The notes beneath the pieces are model-generated. The model saw only the letters and a list, made by a program, of their open reading frames with translations, made no database searches and was not told the DNA's origin. From contig LSSK01000110.1 of assembly GCA_001969505.1 (NCBI GenBank), forward strand, positions 1 to 64,000: a stretch of DNA of 64,000 nucleotides, in the 5' to 3' direction. This document shows positions 21,272 to 32,041 of the stretch, one piece after another. The position numbers and the translations under genes are program-made. Position 1 is the stretch's first letter. Each line of letters begins with the position of its first letter. Source of the stretch: Zancudomyces culisetae (lineage: Eukaryota; Kickxellomycota; Harpellomycetes; Harpellales; Legeriomycetaceae).

Positions 21272-22363
21272 ATGGCGCAATTGCAGTATGAAAAAACTGA
21301 GGTTATCAGTGATAGAATACTAGACACTACAGAGTGGGTACGCTATAAAGACATTGATATATACACCAGAGAGTACAGGGTAAATGTTTGTTTTGCATTG
21401 AATTTGTTATGCGTTAACGCGTTAAACTAAATAAAAGTTATGGTACGGTAAAAATCTAGCCAACAGACCGAGAGATCAAAGCAGTAATGGTTGTACTACA
21501 TGGCTATGGTGAATTCTGTGACAGATACGAGAATTTTTGTATGTACTTTGCCAAACAGGGTATTTTGGTGTTTTCGTATGATCATAGAGGGTGGGGAAAA
21601 ACAGGTCAAAGGAACTCGGGACAGTTGGGAAATATGGGAAAATATAGCGAAGTCTATGATACAGTAAAATTTATGCTTGATAGGGTTAAAATACCTGGAA
21701 AACCACTTCACCTGGTAAGTTGTTAGCAACTAGCGCATTCCATTTATCAATGGTTGATTAACCGAGGGTGAAATCATAAAGCAACTTTTAAAATTAAAAA
21801 TATAGTTTGGCCATTCAATGGGAGGTGGTATAGCTCTAGGATATTGCGCAGACACCGAATACGCAAAGGATCTGTCCACTGTAATTGCATCTGCGCCTGC
21901 GCTTGCAATAAACCCAAAAGTCGGACCACCAGCAGTTGTGGTCACGTTTTTGCGAACACTTACTCTATTACTTCAAAACACCCCATTCCGCAATATCCCA
22001 TTCCGCAACAAACTTGAAACAGCATTACTTACAAGCGATGAAGGTGCGCGTCAGGCATATGATGCATCGCCGTATAATCACGACATCTCTACCATTGGTG
22101 TTTTGGAAGAACTTCTCAGGAAGGGAGAGGAATGCTCTAAAGAGGGTGCTAAAAGATTTGTTACACCTGTCTTGTTGCTACAGGCTGATGGTGACGAGAT
22201 TTGTGACGTCAAAGGCGCTGACGAGTTTTTTTCCAATCTCCCAGAAAGCTTGGAAAAAAAGTACGATCTATATAAATGTGATTATCATGAAATTTTTAAT
22301 GAGCAGGAGTTCAAGGAAAGGTTTTACAAGAGTTGTTCTGACTGGATCAATGCTCATCTTTGA
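21272..22363 (+). CDS. Monoacylglycerol lipase-like alpha/beta hydrolase, copy 1 (three exons)
   Basis: Serine hydrolase of the MGL/Yju3 type, expected to release fatty acid from monoacylglycerol. Exons 21272-21379, 21460-21714, 21806-22363 (introns 80 and 91 nt, all phase 0); 306 residues. The oxyanion block is VLHGYGEFCDRY; the nucleophile elbow GHSMGG carries Ser125; the acid is most likely Asp251 in QADGDEICD and the base His282 in CDYHEIF. These positions match the Ser/Asp/His triad of MGL. No signal peptide or membrane segment. The tandem neighbour has the same exon pattern, so the pair arose by duplication. The end of exon 2 abuts the GHSMGG motif exactly at the intron. Confidence 0.92.
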
Positions 22364-23758
22364 AGTTTATGTACCAGTTTGTGGTTGCGTATGGCAGTTG
22401 AGAAATAGGCTATTTTTTGTTTGCATATCTCGCTTTTGGATTTATTTTTCTATTTATGACTTAAGGAATAGAAAGTACTTTTAAAACTACGTTTCGATAT
22501 GGCGTCATATATAAGTACGCAACAGGATCAAAACACAAAGTTCGGTGGTTTACCTAAACAATAATATAGTATATGTAAGAGGGTACAAGTTAGTCAGAAC
22601 ACAATGTTCAATTTACACATGTTCCAGCTTTGTTTAGTGACAAAAGAATAACAATCGAAAGCAGCTGGAAATCTTTGTTAATATAACCTGTTTGAATATT
22701 AATTGACTACATGGTATCTGCTCAAGGTAATGGGAGATTGAATGGCTAAAAGCAATTTTATTGCCAGATCATATAGCATTTTTTCATTTCACTACATGCC
22801 CTTGCCTCTTTCAATCTTTAAAAGTGTATTTTTTTAAAATAGTAAAAGTAAAAGTAAAAGTGAAAAATAAAGTATGGTAAATGCATTAATCATACATATT
22901 GATGGATATATCCATTTTATAGGGTGAATAACTCTGAATCTATATTGCAAACTGTTCAAAGCCATTAGTTTCACAAAAAAAATCATCTGCTAGTGGTATT
23001 CAAATTAAAAATGTAAAGAGCTAAAAGACTACTTTTCACATGCTAGTATGGTTTTTTGGTCAGCAGGGATATAAAGGACAATAAAATGACGAAACAAACC
23101 ACAGTCCTGCTTAGCTTGAGGTTGAGATTTCAGGCTTGCTGCCCTGGGTGAATTGTAAAATTCATTTTTTTCAGTTCTCATGTTATTAATTCTAGCTATT
23201 TACCATAGTCACATGGAGAGGTCCTAGTTTTTTACAGTCATAGAGGAATTGAGTTTCCTACAGGCCTTAGTTTATTATCATTTTCATAATAGGATATTGA
23301 ACGACTTAAGAAGGAGGAAGAGTCCTTTTTTCGAGAGGGTATTATTAGTATATTAGTATATTGTTGTTATTAATCAATCAAAATAAAAGGACTTGTGATA
23401 TTTGAGTTCAAGCCAATTAAGAAAGCCATAAATAATATCTTGTTTCAATTTTTTTATTGAGCAGCACTGATTTAATTTTTACGCTTGTTTTTTTTTTGGC
23501 AAACAAAAACCAAAATAGGTTGGCAATTTATGGGGAGGCAAGAAGAATGAACGAGTATCAACCAATCCAGGATTGCACTGCTCATTTCTTTTTGTTAAAA
23601 TATACGAATTGATATATAATCTTTGGTGAAAGATAGTTAAATTTGCGAGTTAACTACCAAGGGAAAGATAAAAGTTAATTGTGATAAAGTAGAAAACTAA
23701 CAGATATAAACACTAATTTCAACAATCTAAAAGAAAAAGTACAGCTAAACGCGACAAA
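22364..23758. other. Spacer between tandem lipase genes
   Basis: About 1.4 kb, AT-rich, no coding signal. It must contain the terminator of copy 1 and the promoter of copy 2. I saw no mobile-element remnant or direct repeat marking the duplication edge. Confidence 0.5.
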
Positions 23759-24844
23759 ATGACACAAGGTGAATATGATAGGATTCAAGTGGTAAAAGAT
23801 GGAGTACAGGATACGGCAGAATGGATATCTTACAAAGATATTCAAATGTACACAAGAGAATATAAGGTATGTTTAAAGTAGTAAATATCAAATGACAAAA
23901 AATGGGCCATATCAATACGAATATACACATTTTATTAAACACGTAGCCCATCGAACAAGAAGTAGTTGCGGCAATGGTAATCCATCACGGTTTTGGAGAA
24001 CACTGTGATAGGTACGAAGATATCTCCATGTACTTGGCCAAGAACGGAATACTGGTGCTGACGTTTGACCAGAGGGGATGGGGAAAAACCGGAAGAAGGA
24101 ATGGCGGAAAATTGGGGAATATGGGAACGTTTAGCGGCGTTCACGAAACCATCAAGTTTATGCTCGACAGGGTTAAAATACCGGGAAAGCCTCTCTTTTT
24201 AGTAAGTAATTGGTGGCATTTGTGTATGAAAAACTCTTCTCTGTTTTGGCCCCTTCTATTTTTTAAAAAAAGCTTAAAAATTGTGGATATTGATAATATA
24301 GTTTGGTCATTCAATGGGAGGGTGTATAGCGTTAAGTTACTGTGATAGCACACCATATGCAAAGGAACTAACTGGCGTGATTGTATCAGCACCTGCACTT
24401 ATGGTAAATCCAAAAGTTAAGCCACCTGCTATTGTCGTCGGGCTACTAAAAGGCTTTGCCTCCGTGTTTCCAAATATCCCGTTCCAAAACAAACTTGATA
24501 CAAAGCTATTGACTAGCGATGAAGTTGTACGCAAGGCATATGAAGACTCACCATATAACTACGACTTCACCACGATTGGTGTTCTGGCAGAGCTGCTTAA
24601 GAGGGGTGACGAATGCAGCAATGTAGGTGCCAAAAAATTCTCTGTACCCGTTCTAGTGTTGCAGGCTAGTGGTGACCAAATATGTATTGAACAGGGTGCC
24701 CAAAAGTTTTATTCAAACTTACCAAATGATTTGGACAAGAAAATGGAGATTTTTGATTGCAACTACCACGAAATCCACTTTGAAAAGGAATTCAAAGGCA
24801 AGTTTTTCTCATGTTGTGCTGATTGGATCAAAGCCCGCCTTTGA
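23759..24844 (+). CDS. Monoacylglycerol lipase-like alpha/beta hydrolase, copy 2 (three exons)
   Basis: Paralogue of the gene at 21272. Exons 23759-23866, 23947-24201, 24302-24844 (introns 80 and 100 nt). Exon 1 (108 nt) and exon 2 (255 nt) have exactly the same lengths as in copy 1; 301 residues. The blocks VIHHGFGEHCDRYED, GHSMGG with Ser125, QASGDQIC with Asp246, and CNYHEIHF with His277 keep the catalytic triad. It lacks a 5-residue stretch of copy 1 in the cap region (FRNIP is not repeated). Both copies look functional and have diverged clearly, so the duplication is not recent. Copy 2 has an Ile at the CD position after the acid (QICIE versus EICDV). Confidence 0.92.
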
Positions 24845-24980
24845 GGTTTACGATATATTTCTTAAGGGATGTATATTATCAGACAAAAAAAAACAATATA
24901 AAAGTTAATACAAAAAAAGCACATTTCCCCTTTTTTAATAACATTATTGGTATACACACACATATATATATAAATACTAA

Positions 24981-27444
24981 CTATTCCTTTTTTGTGTCGG
25001 GTGCTTTAATATGGCTAAATAAAGCAGCGGTGATCAAGTGAGGGTTTTTACGGTCTTCGTAATTGAATTTGTTTTTAATTTCTGACCGAGTGCGACCCTG
25101 TAGCTCACCTGAAATTAACTCAAAGTCGGTTCCCCACTTACGCAATGCCTATTGTTATTAATATAGTTAGTAGTATTGTATTTGCGAGTCAAAGTATAAA
25201 GAGTATATCAGGCGCAATATTAAATAAATTACCTCAAAAAACTGACTAGTCTCTTCAAGGGTCCATCGTTTCATTGAATACTTTTTGGTTGCGAACGAAC
25301 GGCTATTGGTAAGAAGAGAGTTGTGCGCACCTTCCTCAATCTCAACCAACTGCATAGCCGAATGCTCCAAATACCCTTCACCAGCTTGTGCCAGCGTGTG
25401 ACGACTAACAAAAAGGGAATCTGTGTCAAGAATCAATTGTCCATTCTCCACAGTCATTTGTGCAACAGCAGTTGGGGGTGCAGAGGCTGTAGTAGGTGCA
25501 ACCCCGGCTTTCTTATCGGCCGTCAAGCCTGTTGTGTCTGTTGAGGTTTCCATGGCACCTGGGTTTGCTGCATTTGTTGAATCGGTTAGTAGTAGTTGGT
25601 TCTCATGCGTTTTGATCTCGTCACCATATTTTGCCAGCAGCTTTTCATTGTGTCTTTTAACAAGGAGCTTCGATGGCTTGCCCTTTTTGTTATCTTTGCA
25701 AAAATATGCAATTGGTTTGTTCAAAATAGCCTGATCATCCTCTACCTCATATTCTGTCAAACTCAGTAGTTTTTTTGGTTTCTGTACTACACGTGCTTTT
25801 TTCGGCCGTGCCACAGTCGTAACAGAGCTGGGTGTCCCTATTTCTATCTCTACACCCACTTCCGCTTTTGTCTTTGTCTTTGCCTTTTTCGCTGTTCTGC
25901 CCTTTTTACCTGTATCAGTGGTACTCTTCTTCTTACGTATCCCAATTGCTACTTCCTCCTTTTCCCCTTTGATCCGTTTCGACCTGGAGGACTGTGTGGA
26001 TTCAGCTTCGTCAACGTAATCCATATCCTCGAAATCATCATCCATAAGCATCGATTCATCTTCCTCTTCATCCCCTTCCTCTTTTTCCTCCTCTTGTTCC
26101 CCTTTCTCTTTCTCTGTACGCTTCTGCGATCCTTTGGCGCCTCTTTTTGTTTTATTTGTTTCATCTACTGACTTTCTTCCTCTTTTCGCTGCCTTCTTAA
26201 CAGTACCACCAGTATTTGTCGGTTCTATGATTACCTGTGGTACTGTACCTTTCTCTCTAACCCTTCTAGTTCTTCCACCTTCCAATGTTGATTCTGATTC
26301 TGACTCCAACTCTGATTCCGCTTCTTTCTCAGATTCTGATGCTCTCGCCATCTTACTTTTAGTACGTGTTCTTCTTGCTCCTGTAGGTGTTTCGACCACA
26401 TTATCGTCAAGCTTGGTTGCACTTTTTCGAGCCCTTTTAGTTACTATATCACTAGCTGGTTCTATAAATCATGTTGGTTCAATTTTTTTGTTATACATAT
26501 TAGTTGAAATTGGTATTACGAGTACACATGTTTCTTTCAACTTACCCTTAGGTTTGGCTTCCCCTCTGCTTCCTCCTCTTCCCCTCCCTCTTCCTCTTCC
26601 TCTTCCCCGCCCTCTTCCTGTTATTCCACTTATATCATCCCTTTTAGTAGCTTCACTGTCGAAAACTATGCTCTCAAAACTCAAATTCAAACTATTTTCC
26701 AGTTCAAACGTACCCCTCAATCCACGAACACTACTATGCACTTCTTCAACGTCTTGAACATCTTCATGCTTAATTTGTGTACTCTTGTCCTGTTCGCCTT
26801 CTTGCTCTTCAACATCGGCTTCAGAGTCAGAACTAGGATAGTCATTAGCTCGCTTAAGTTGTGTAGTATCTTGAGCAATTGGTTCTGCCTTTACACCTAT
26901 TCTTAAAGCCGAGTCAGCTACAGGACTCTTTGTGTCTTGAATTTCACGCTTGGCTGGTTGGGCCAGTGGTAATTGCGATTCTAGTTCTTCTTGTAATTCT
27001 TTAGCTTTTTGTGCCTCTTGCACCACCTGAGTGCGCCGAACCTGCTCTCGTTCTCGTTCTCTCTCCCTTTCTTTTTCTTTTTCTCGTTCTCGCTCTCGCT
27101 CTCGTTCCTTTTGCTTTTCCCTTTCTCGTTCTCTCTCCCTTTCTTTTTCTTTTTCTTTTTCTCGTTCTCGCTCTCGTTCCTTTTCCTTTTCCTTTTCCTT
27201 TTCCTTTTCTCGTTCTCGTTCTCGTTCTCGTTCTCGTTCTTTTTCTTTTTCTTGTGTATTGGCGCTACTCTCGTTTGCCCCTGATCGTCGCTGAGAAATC
27301 TTGGGCTGGAACTTCTTTGTTCCTTTATCTATTTGTATTTTTGCTCGGGTTAGTACTCATTTCAATACATACATTTTGCTTATTTACACTATACATAATA
27401 CGTTCTAATCGAGCACACTTACCTATCCTCAATGACGTGAACAT
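24981..27444 (-). CDS. BDP1: TFIIIB subunit B'' (BDP1), four exons
   Basis: RNA polymerase III initiation factor subunit that locks TBP-BRF1 on tRNA and 5S promoters. Exons on the minus strand: 27444-27423 (22 nt), 27328-26546, 26461-25233, 25148-24981; introns 94, 84 and 84 nt; 733 residues, phases consistent. The start MFTSLRI-DKGTKKFQPKIS matches the conserved N-terminal FxPK block. The first intron has a consensus TACTAAC branch site. The SANT domain crosses the last intron: KRWTLEETSQFFE then ALRKWGTDFELISGELQGRT and SEIKNKFNYEDRKNP (about 660-715). Unusual for the family: a long Arg/Glu repeat block near the N-terminus, an RG-repeat (GRGRGRGRG) and long acidic and Lys-rich regions. Confidence 0.92.
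27030..27262. repeat. CT/GA-rich microsatellite encoding Arg-Glu/Lys-Glu repeats in BDP1
   Basis: About 230 nt of TTTTTC, TCTCGT and CTCGTT units. On the coding (minus) strand it reads as alternating RE, KE and KGKG dipeptides inside exon 2 of BDP1, predicted to form a highly charged single alpha helix. The opposite strand is open in three frames because of the repeat; those frames are artefacts. Confidence 0.85.
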
Positions 27445-27726
27445 TTTTCCCTTTTTTTTTTTTGTGCTTTACTAGTCGCAAATGTTAATGTACACTTGCA
27501 ACAGTATTTATTTTTAACCAACCCACGAAATAATGCTAAACTTTTACTCAGTATCCCAATTTCGCAAATCGGTTCTAAAGCAGAATTTTTTTCTTTTTTT
27601 TTTCGGCAAATTCGCGTTTTTCAACAAACTACGAATAGCGTTCTGATCTCAACAAAAAAAATGTTTAACAGGTTTTATTTTCCAAATCTACACATTACAA
27701 AAACTAGCAAAAGAATCATTTCACGC

Positions 27727-29292
27727 TCATCTTCTTTCCTTAGATTCCGGTTTGCGTCTAGGACTTCTAGAAGAAGAGCTACTGCGACGACGGCTATGAC
27801 GCTCACGGCGGCTGCGTCTTCGTGTATCTTCCCTGCTGTCCTGTCTAGTCCTGGCGTTGTCTCTCCTGCGTGACGTTCTTTCTCTATTGCGACTATCATG
27901 TGATGATGATCTGCTACGCCGTCTTCTTCGATCAATGCTCGAGTCTCGTCTGCGTCTACCCCCACTGCGATCCTCATCTCGTGACCTCTCTCGTCTCCTA
28001 GTGCCTTCATCCGTCGAACTTCTCTTTGTCATTGAATTTTCAAGAGTTATTCGCAACTGTTTTTCTTTTAACAAGTTCATGAGCTTTTCTTCCTCTGCTC
28101 TTTTCTTTTCCATTTCCTGTTTTTTTTGTTCTACTAGCTCATTTGGAATGCCGTCTGGACTACTCTGTGCACTTAGCAGGATTTTCCACAATTCGAGCAT
28201 AAAATCTGGTGTCTTTCTTTCCAAAAACCCCGTCAAATTGATCTGCATCCTTTTAGGATCTAGCTATTTTTGAGGGAAATATGCATTTTGTACTTATCTA
28301 CCAAATTGTTTAAAGGTGCTTCTAACCTGAACTAAACATATATATGATCACCAAACAAGTGCTTAACCTGTACAAGGCTCTGCAAAACTATTTTCCTATA
28401 CTTACCTGTGGTTCTTCAAGCATAGTAAATACAAACTCGACTACAACTTCGTCTTCAATCCCAAGGCTTTCGTAGACCCTTTTAGCTATCCATGGTTTCA
28501 GTACCTCTAAGTTTACCTTTTTCATGTCCACCTATTTTCATTATTTTGCGTTCGCCGTTATTAATACCGATTTTCTGTAGGATTGATTAATACCAATAAA
28601 TTTCCATAATATATGGTAATCTTTATTATGAAATTTGCTTAATTAAGCCCGCTGGGCATCACCAATTCACAGGTTTCTAGTTCAGGTGTTTATAAAACTA
28701 CAAAGTTGTGGATCAATCTTGATAATTAAGATATCGTTACATATTCTCAAATAAGATACATGATGTATACGTAAAGGTTATTCTTTTATTAGAAAATAGT
28801 TGTATGGTTGGTGTGTCGCAATAATTTATATTTCATCTTTATCATCTTGGCTAAAAATCCGAATAACCTCTTGAATCGCGTTTATTTGACCCTTTTTTCG
28901 CATACATTTTACAAATTACCTTTACTTTAACCCCTTTTAACCCACTATAATCCTTACACACAACTATGAATCACATTCTCATCTTTGAATTTGTGTTGTT
29001 TTTTGTTCTCCTTTCTCACTTATTGAGATCAAAATTATAGTTTTTTTTTTCTTAAAAAAAGCAAAGTCTGTGTTTTGTAATATAGACACAAGTTAGTAAA
29101 GGAAAAGAAATTCAATATTAAGGACATCTTTGAAAAAATAAAATAAATAAATAGGGTATTTTTCATTAGTTGTTCTTGTACCTTTTGTTTAAATTCAGGA
29201 GGTCCTTTCAGCTTTGCATAAAGCTTACTTTGTCCATCTCCAAATCTGCTGTCTTGATCGAGATTAGTTCCTCTAAAGAATCCACCGGACAT
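27727..29292 (-). CDS. PWI-domain RS protein, SRRM1/SRm160-like splicing coactivator (three exons)
   Basis: Exons on the minus strand: 29292-29182, 28531-28406, 28263-27727; 257 residues. Exon 1 gives MSGGFFRGTNLDQDSRFGDG, close to the start of animal SRRM1. Exon 2 gives VDMKKVNLEVLKPWIAKR, the PWI core with the Pro-Trp-Ile motif. Exon 3 opens with DPKRMQINLTGFLE and TPDFMLELWKILLSAQ, completing the PWI domain (about residues 25-135), which binds nucleic acid. A Lys/Glu helix and an Arg/Ser-rich tail follow (about 180-257). The tail is far shorter than in animal SRRM1. Intron 1 is 650 nt, much longer than any other intron here; intron 2 is 142 nt. Role in pre-mRNA splicing and 3' end formation is by family. 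Confidence 0.9.
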
Positions 29293-30276
29293 TGTATATG
29301 ATTTAATGTTTCGTTTTATTTTATTTTATTTTATTTTGTATATTTGGTATGTTAAAGCTGAAACTATTTTTTTCCTGTCAAAATCAATATGTATTTTCTT
29401 TGGAATTTTTTTTTTTTTGATTTTTGAAAATATTACGAAATTATTACATGAAATACAAAATACTTGATGGATGAATGCTTAAACGATATACTTTGTTATA
29501 CTCGTACATATACATCCCAAATAAAGCATATACTGTAATTAGCAACCCTTTCTTTGAATACTTTTGTATTTGATTTCTATAGTCAAGAAAAAATATGCTC
29601 CGAGCACTATTGTCTAGCAATATTCATGGTTGAACATGGCCTACCTATGGATCTTACAAGTTGTGTGTGATGATACACGAACTCATATGATATCTCTTTA
29701 TGTACACTAAACAAGCCTCCATTTTTTAACTGCAAACTGAGGTTAAAAATAGCACCTTGAGCAAGCTAGCGCCTTATCCCTTAACCATTTCCACCTTCCA
29801 ATTATTTTTTTATTTTGTACTATTTTTGTTTTGCTTTTTGGTAATATTTAAAAAAGCTATAGTCTTTCCTATTATAGTAGTTTACACATTGGTTCCAAAC
29901 TGCTATTTGATTCATTTACATTTGGTTTCTAAAATCACAACATTTTATTGGTACTACCAGTTTGCTTAAACAATGTTTTGTCAAATGGTGCATCAATATT
30001 AGATTGATATTTTTTTCGCAGCAATTTTAGCGTTTTTTATTGCTGAAATCAAAACATTTAAAAATAATATTAAACTTTATTATTACAGTACTTGTAGTAT
30101 CAAACACTATACCATATAAAGATGGTACCAAGAATCTATCCATAACCTCAGAATATATATATTTAGCTTTGTAGATTCAAAAAGTACGCCTTTTCCATTC
30201 AAACACATCATCATCCAGTAAAGAAAAAAAAAACGTTCCCAGTGCTCGCAGATTCAATTTACGAGGGATAACAACG
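29293..30276. other. Divergent intergenic region (SRRM1-like / ALG7)
   Basis: 984 nt between two head-to-head starts. It contains four TTTTA units just upstream of the SRRM1-like start (29313-29337) and an otherwise unremarkable AT-rich stretch. Promoters of both genes should lie here. Confidence 0.5.
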
Positions 30277-32041
30277 ATGAAGTCGACGATAAGAAAGAAT
30301 AAGAAAACTAAAAAGGATCTATTGCTATTGGCATCCATGGTGATAGTTCCGCTAATAGGTGTAAGCTGGCATATAAAGGCCCATCCATTGGTGTTGTGTT
30401 TGTGTATAGCAATAACAGCTGGTTTGGCAACGCTGTGGATGATTCCAAGGGTAACCAGTAGTTTTATCGAGGTTGGATTATCCGGTGTGGACTTGAATAA
30501 ACCAGGAAAGCCATTATTGTAAGTTTTGTAATTTTTTTTTGTTTTGCCGTAACCATTTTCAAGAAAATAAGTAGACACGCCTATACTTTTATCTTTTCAA
30601 CCTTTCAAAATTCTAACGGAATAATAGGGCCGAGGCAGTAGGGGTAATATCAGCAATGGCGTATTTGGTAGCAAGCTTTTTGTTTATTCCTGTGCTTTTC
30701 AATAAATGGTCGCAGGAAACTATTCAGACTCAATATAACTTACCGTACATGAAAATTGGAGAATATTTATCTGCACTACTTTCCGTACAGAGCATGGTTC
30801 TACTGGGATTTGCAGATGATGTATTGAACTTGAAGTGGAGGTTCAAACTGATATTACCCACTCTGGCATCGATCCCAGTACTTATGGTGTATTATGTGTC
30901 GTATGGAGTAACACACGTTATTGTTCCGCTTCCTCTACGGTTTCTACTAGGGGAGCACATAGATCTTAAATTTGGATACTATGTGTATATTGGAATGATG
31001 GCTGTATTTTGCACAAACTCGATAAATATTCTGGCGGGAGTCAATGGGATTGAAGTGGGACAGAGTGTAATTATTTCAACGTCGGTCATACTATACAACA
31101 TACTACATATAGTATATGGTGCCAAACCTAAAGATGCTAATATGGGGAGTGAACTGGAGGAGGGATATCCGAACCATTATTTTCATTCGCTATCTCTGTG
31201 TCTGATGGTTCCGTTTCTGATGGTGGTACTGGCGTTATATCAGTACAACAAGTACCCAGCACGTGTGTTTGTTGGTGATACGTTTTGCTACTTTGCAGGG
31301 ATGACTTTTGCAGTAGCAGGAATATTGGGGCATTTTTCCAAGACCTTGATGCTGTTTTTTATCCCACAAGTGCTGAATTTCTTGTATTCGTTGCCACAAT
31401 TAGCCAGAATTGTACAGTGCCCTAGGCATAGACTGCCAAAGTTTAGCGCGTATATAGAAAATAGCGAATCTGGAAAAAGCAATAGTGAAAAAGAGTATGA
31501 CAAATGCGAAGAGTATGATGAGTGTGACGAAGATATCGATGACAATAATAATCACAAAGAAGGGAGCGTAGATAAAAAGGTTCGGAAAAATGTAACAAAA
31601 AACGTGGAGGGAGGAGGAAGTGGAAAGGGGGATAAAAAAGAGCATTGGGAGAAGATAGAACCAAAAGAAGTGATGGTGGACACAAAAAACAACATTTTAG
31701 CGAAAATAAGGAGCAGTAAACACAGAAAAAGAGAAAAGATCGAAGGAGTGCTGATTCCAAGTCGAGCAGACATAACACAGATATCCAATACAGGATTGAA
31801 GATGGTAGAGCTCCTAGAAAAGATCAGAATGATAAGGATTTATAGAGATGCCGATGGCAAGCCAACACACGTCAACAACATGACGCTTATTAATTTGATC
31901 CTGGTGTGGAGGGGGCCAATGTCGGAAAAGAAGCTTGCAGAAACAATTTTGTTGATACAGGTTATCAGCTGTGTGCTGGGGTTGGGGTTGCGGTTTAGCT
32001 TATCGTTTTTATTTTATGAAAGCATGTTTAAACATAACTAA
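30277..32041 (+). CDS. ALG7: UDP-GlcNAc:dolichyl-phosphate GlcNAc-1-phosphotransferase ALG7/DPAGT1 (two exons)
   Basis: First step of N-glycan assembly on the ER membrane; the target of tunicamycin in other species. Exons 30277-30518 and 30628-32041 (intron 109 nt); 551 residues. Conserved pieces: GVDLNKPGKPLL (about 69-80) continuing as AEAVGVI across the junction; GFADDVLNLKWR (141-152) with the metal-binding aspartates; NSINILAGVNGIEVGQ (211-226); VFVGDTFCYFAGM (294-306); CPRHRLPKF in the last cytosolic loop; and NNMTLINLILVWRGP before the final membrane helix. About ten hydrophobic helices. Between CPRHRLPKF and NNMTLIN there is a charged insert of roughly 100 residues (about 359-456), so the protein is longer than the 408 (human) or 448 (yeast) residues usual for the family. 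Its stop codon overlaps that of the convergent B55 gene. Confidence 0.94.

Noticed and set aside
27009-27475. Three overlapping plus-strand frames rich in Phe/Leu/Ser or Arg/Ser opposite BDP1
   Set aside because: They arise from the CT-rich microsatellite; the minus strand carries a conserved gene with correct splice phases.
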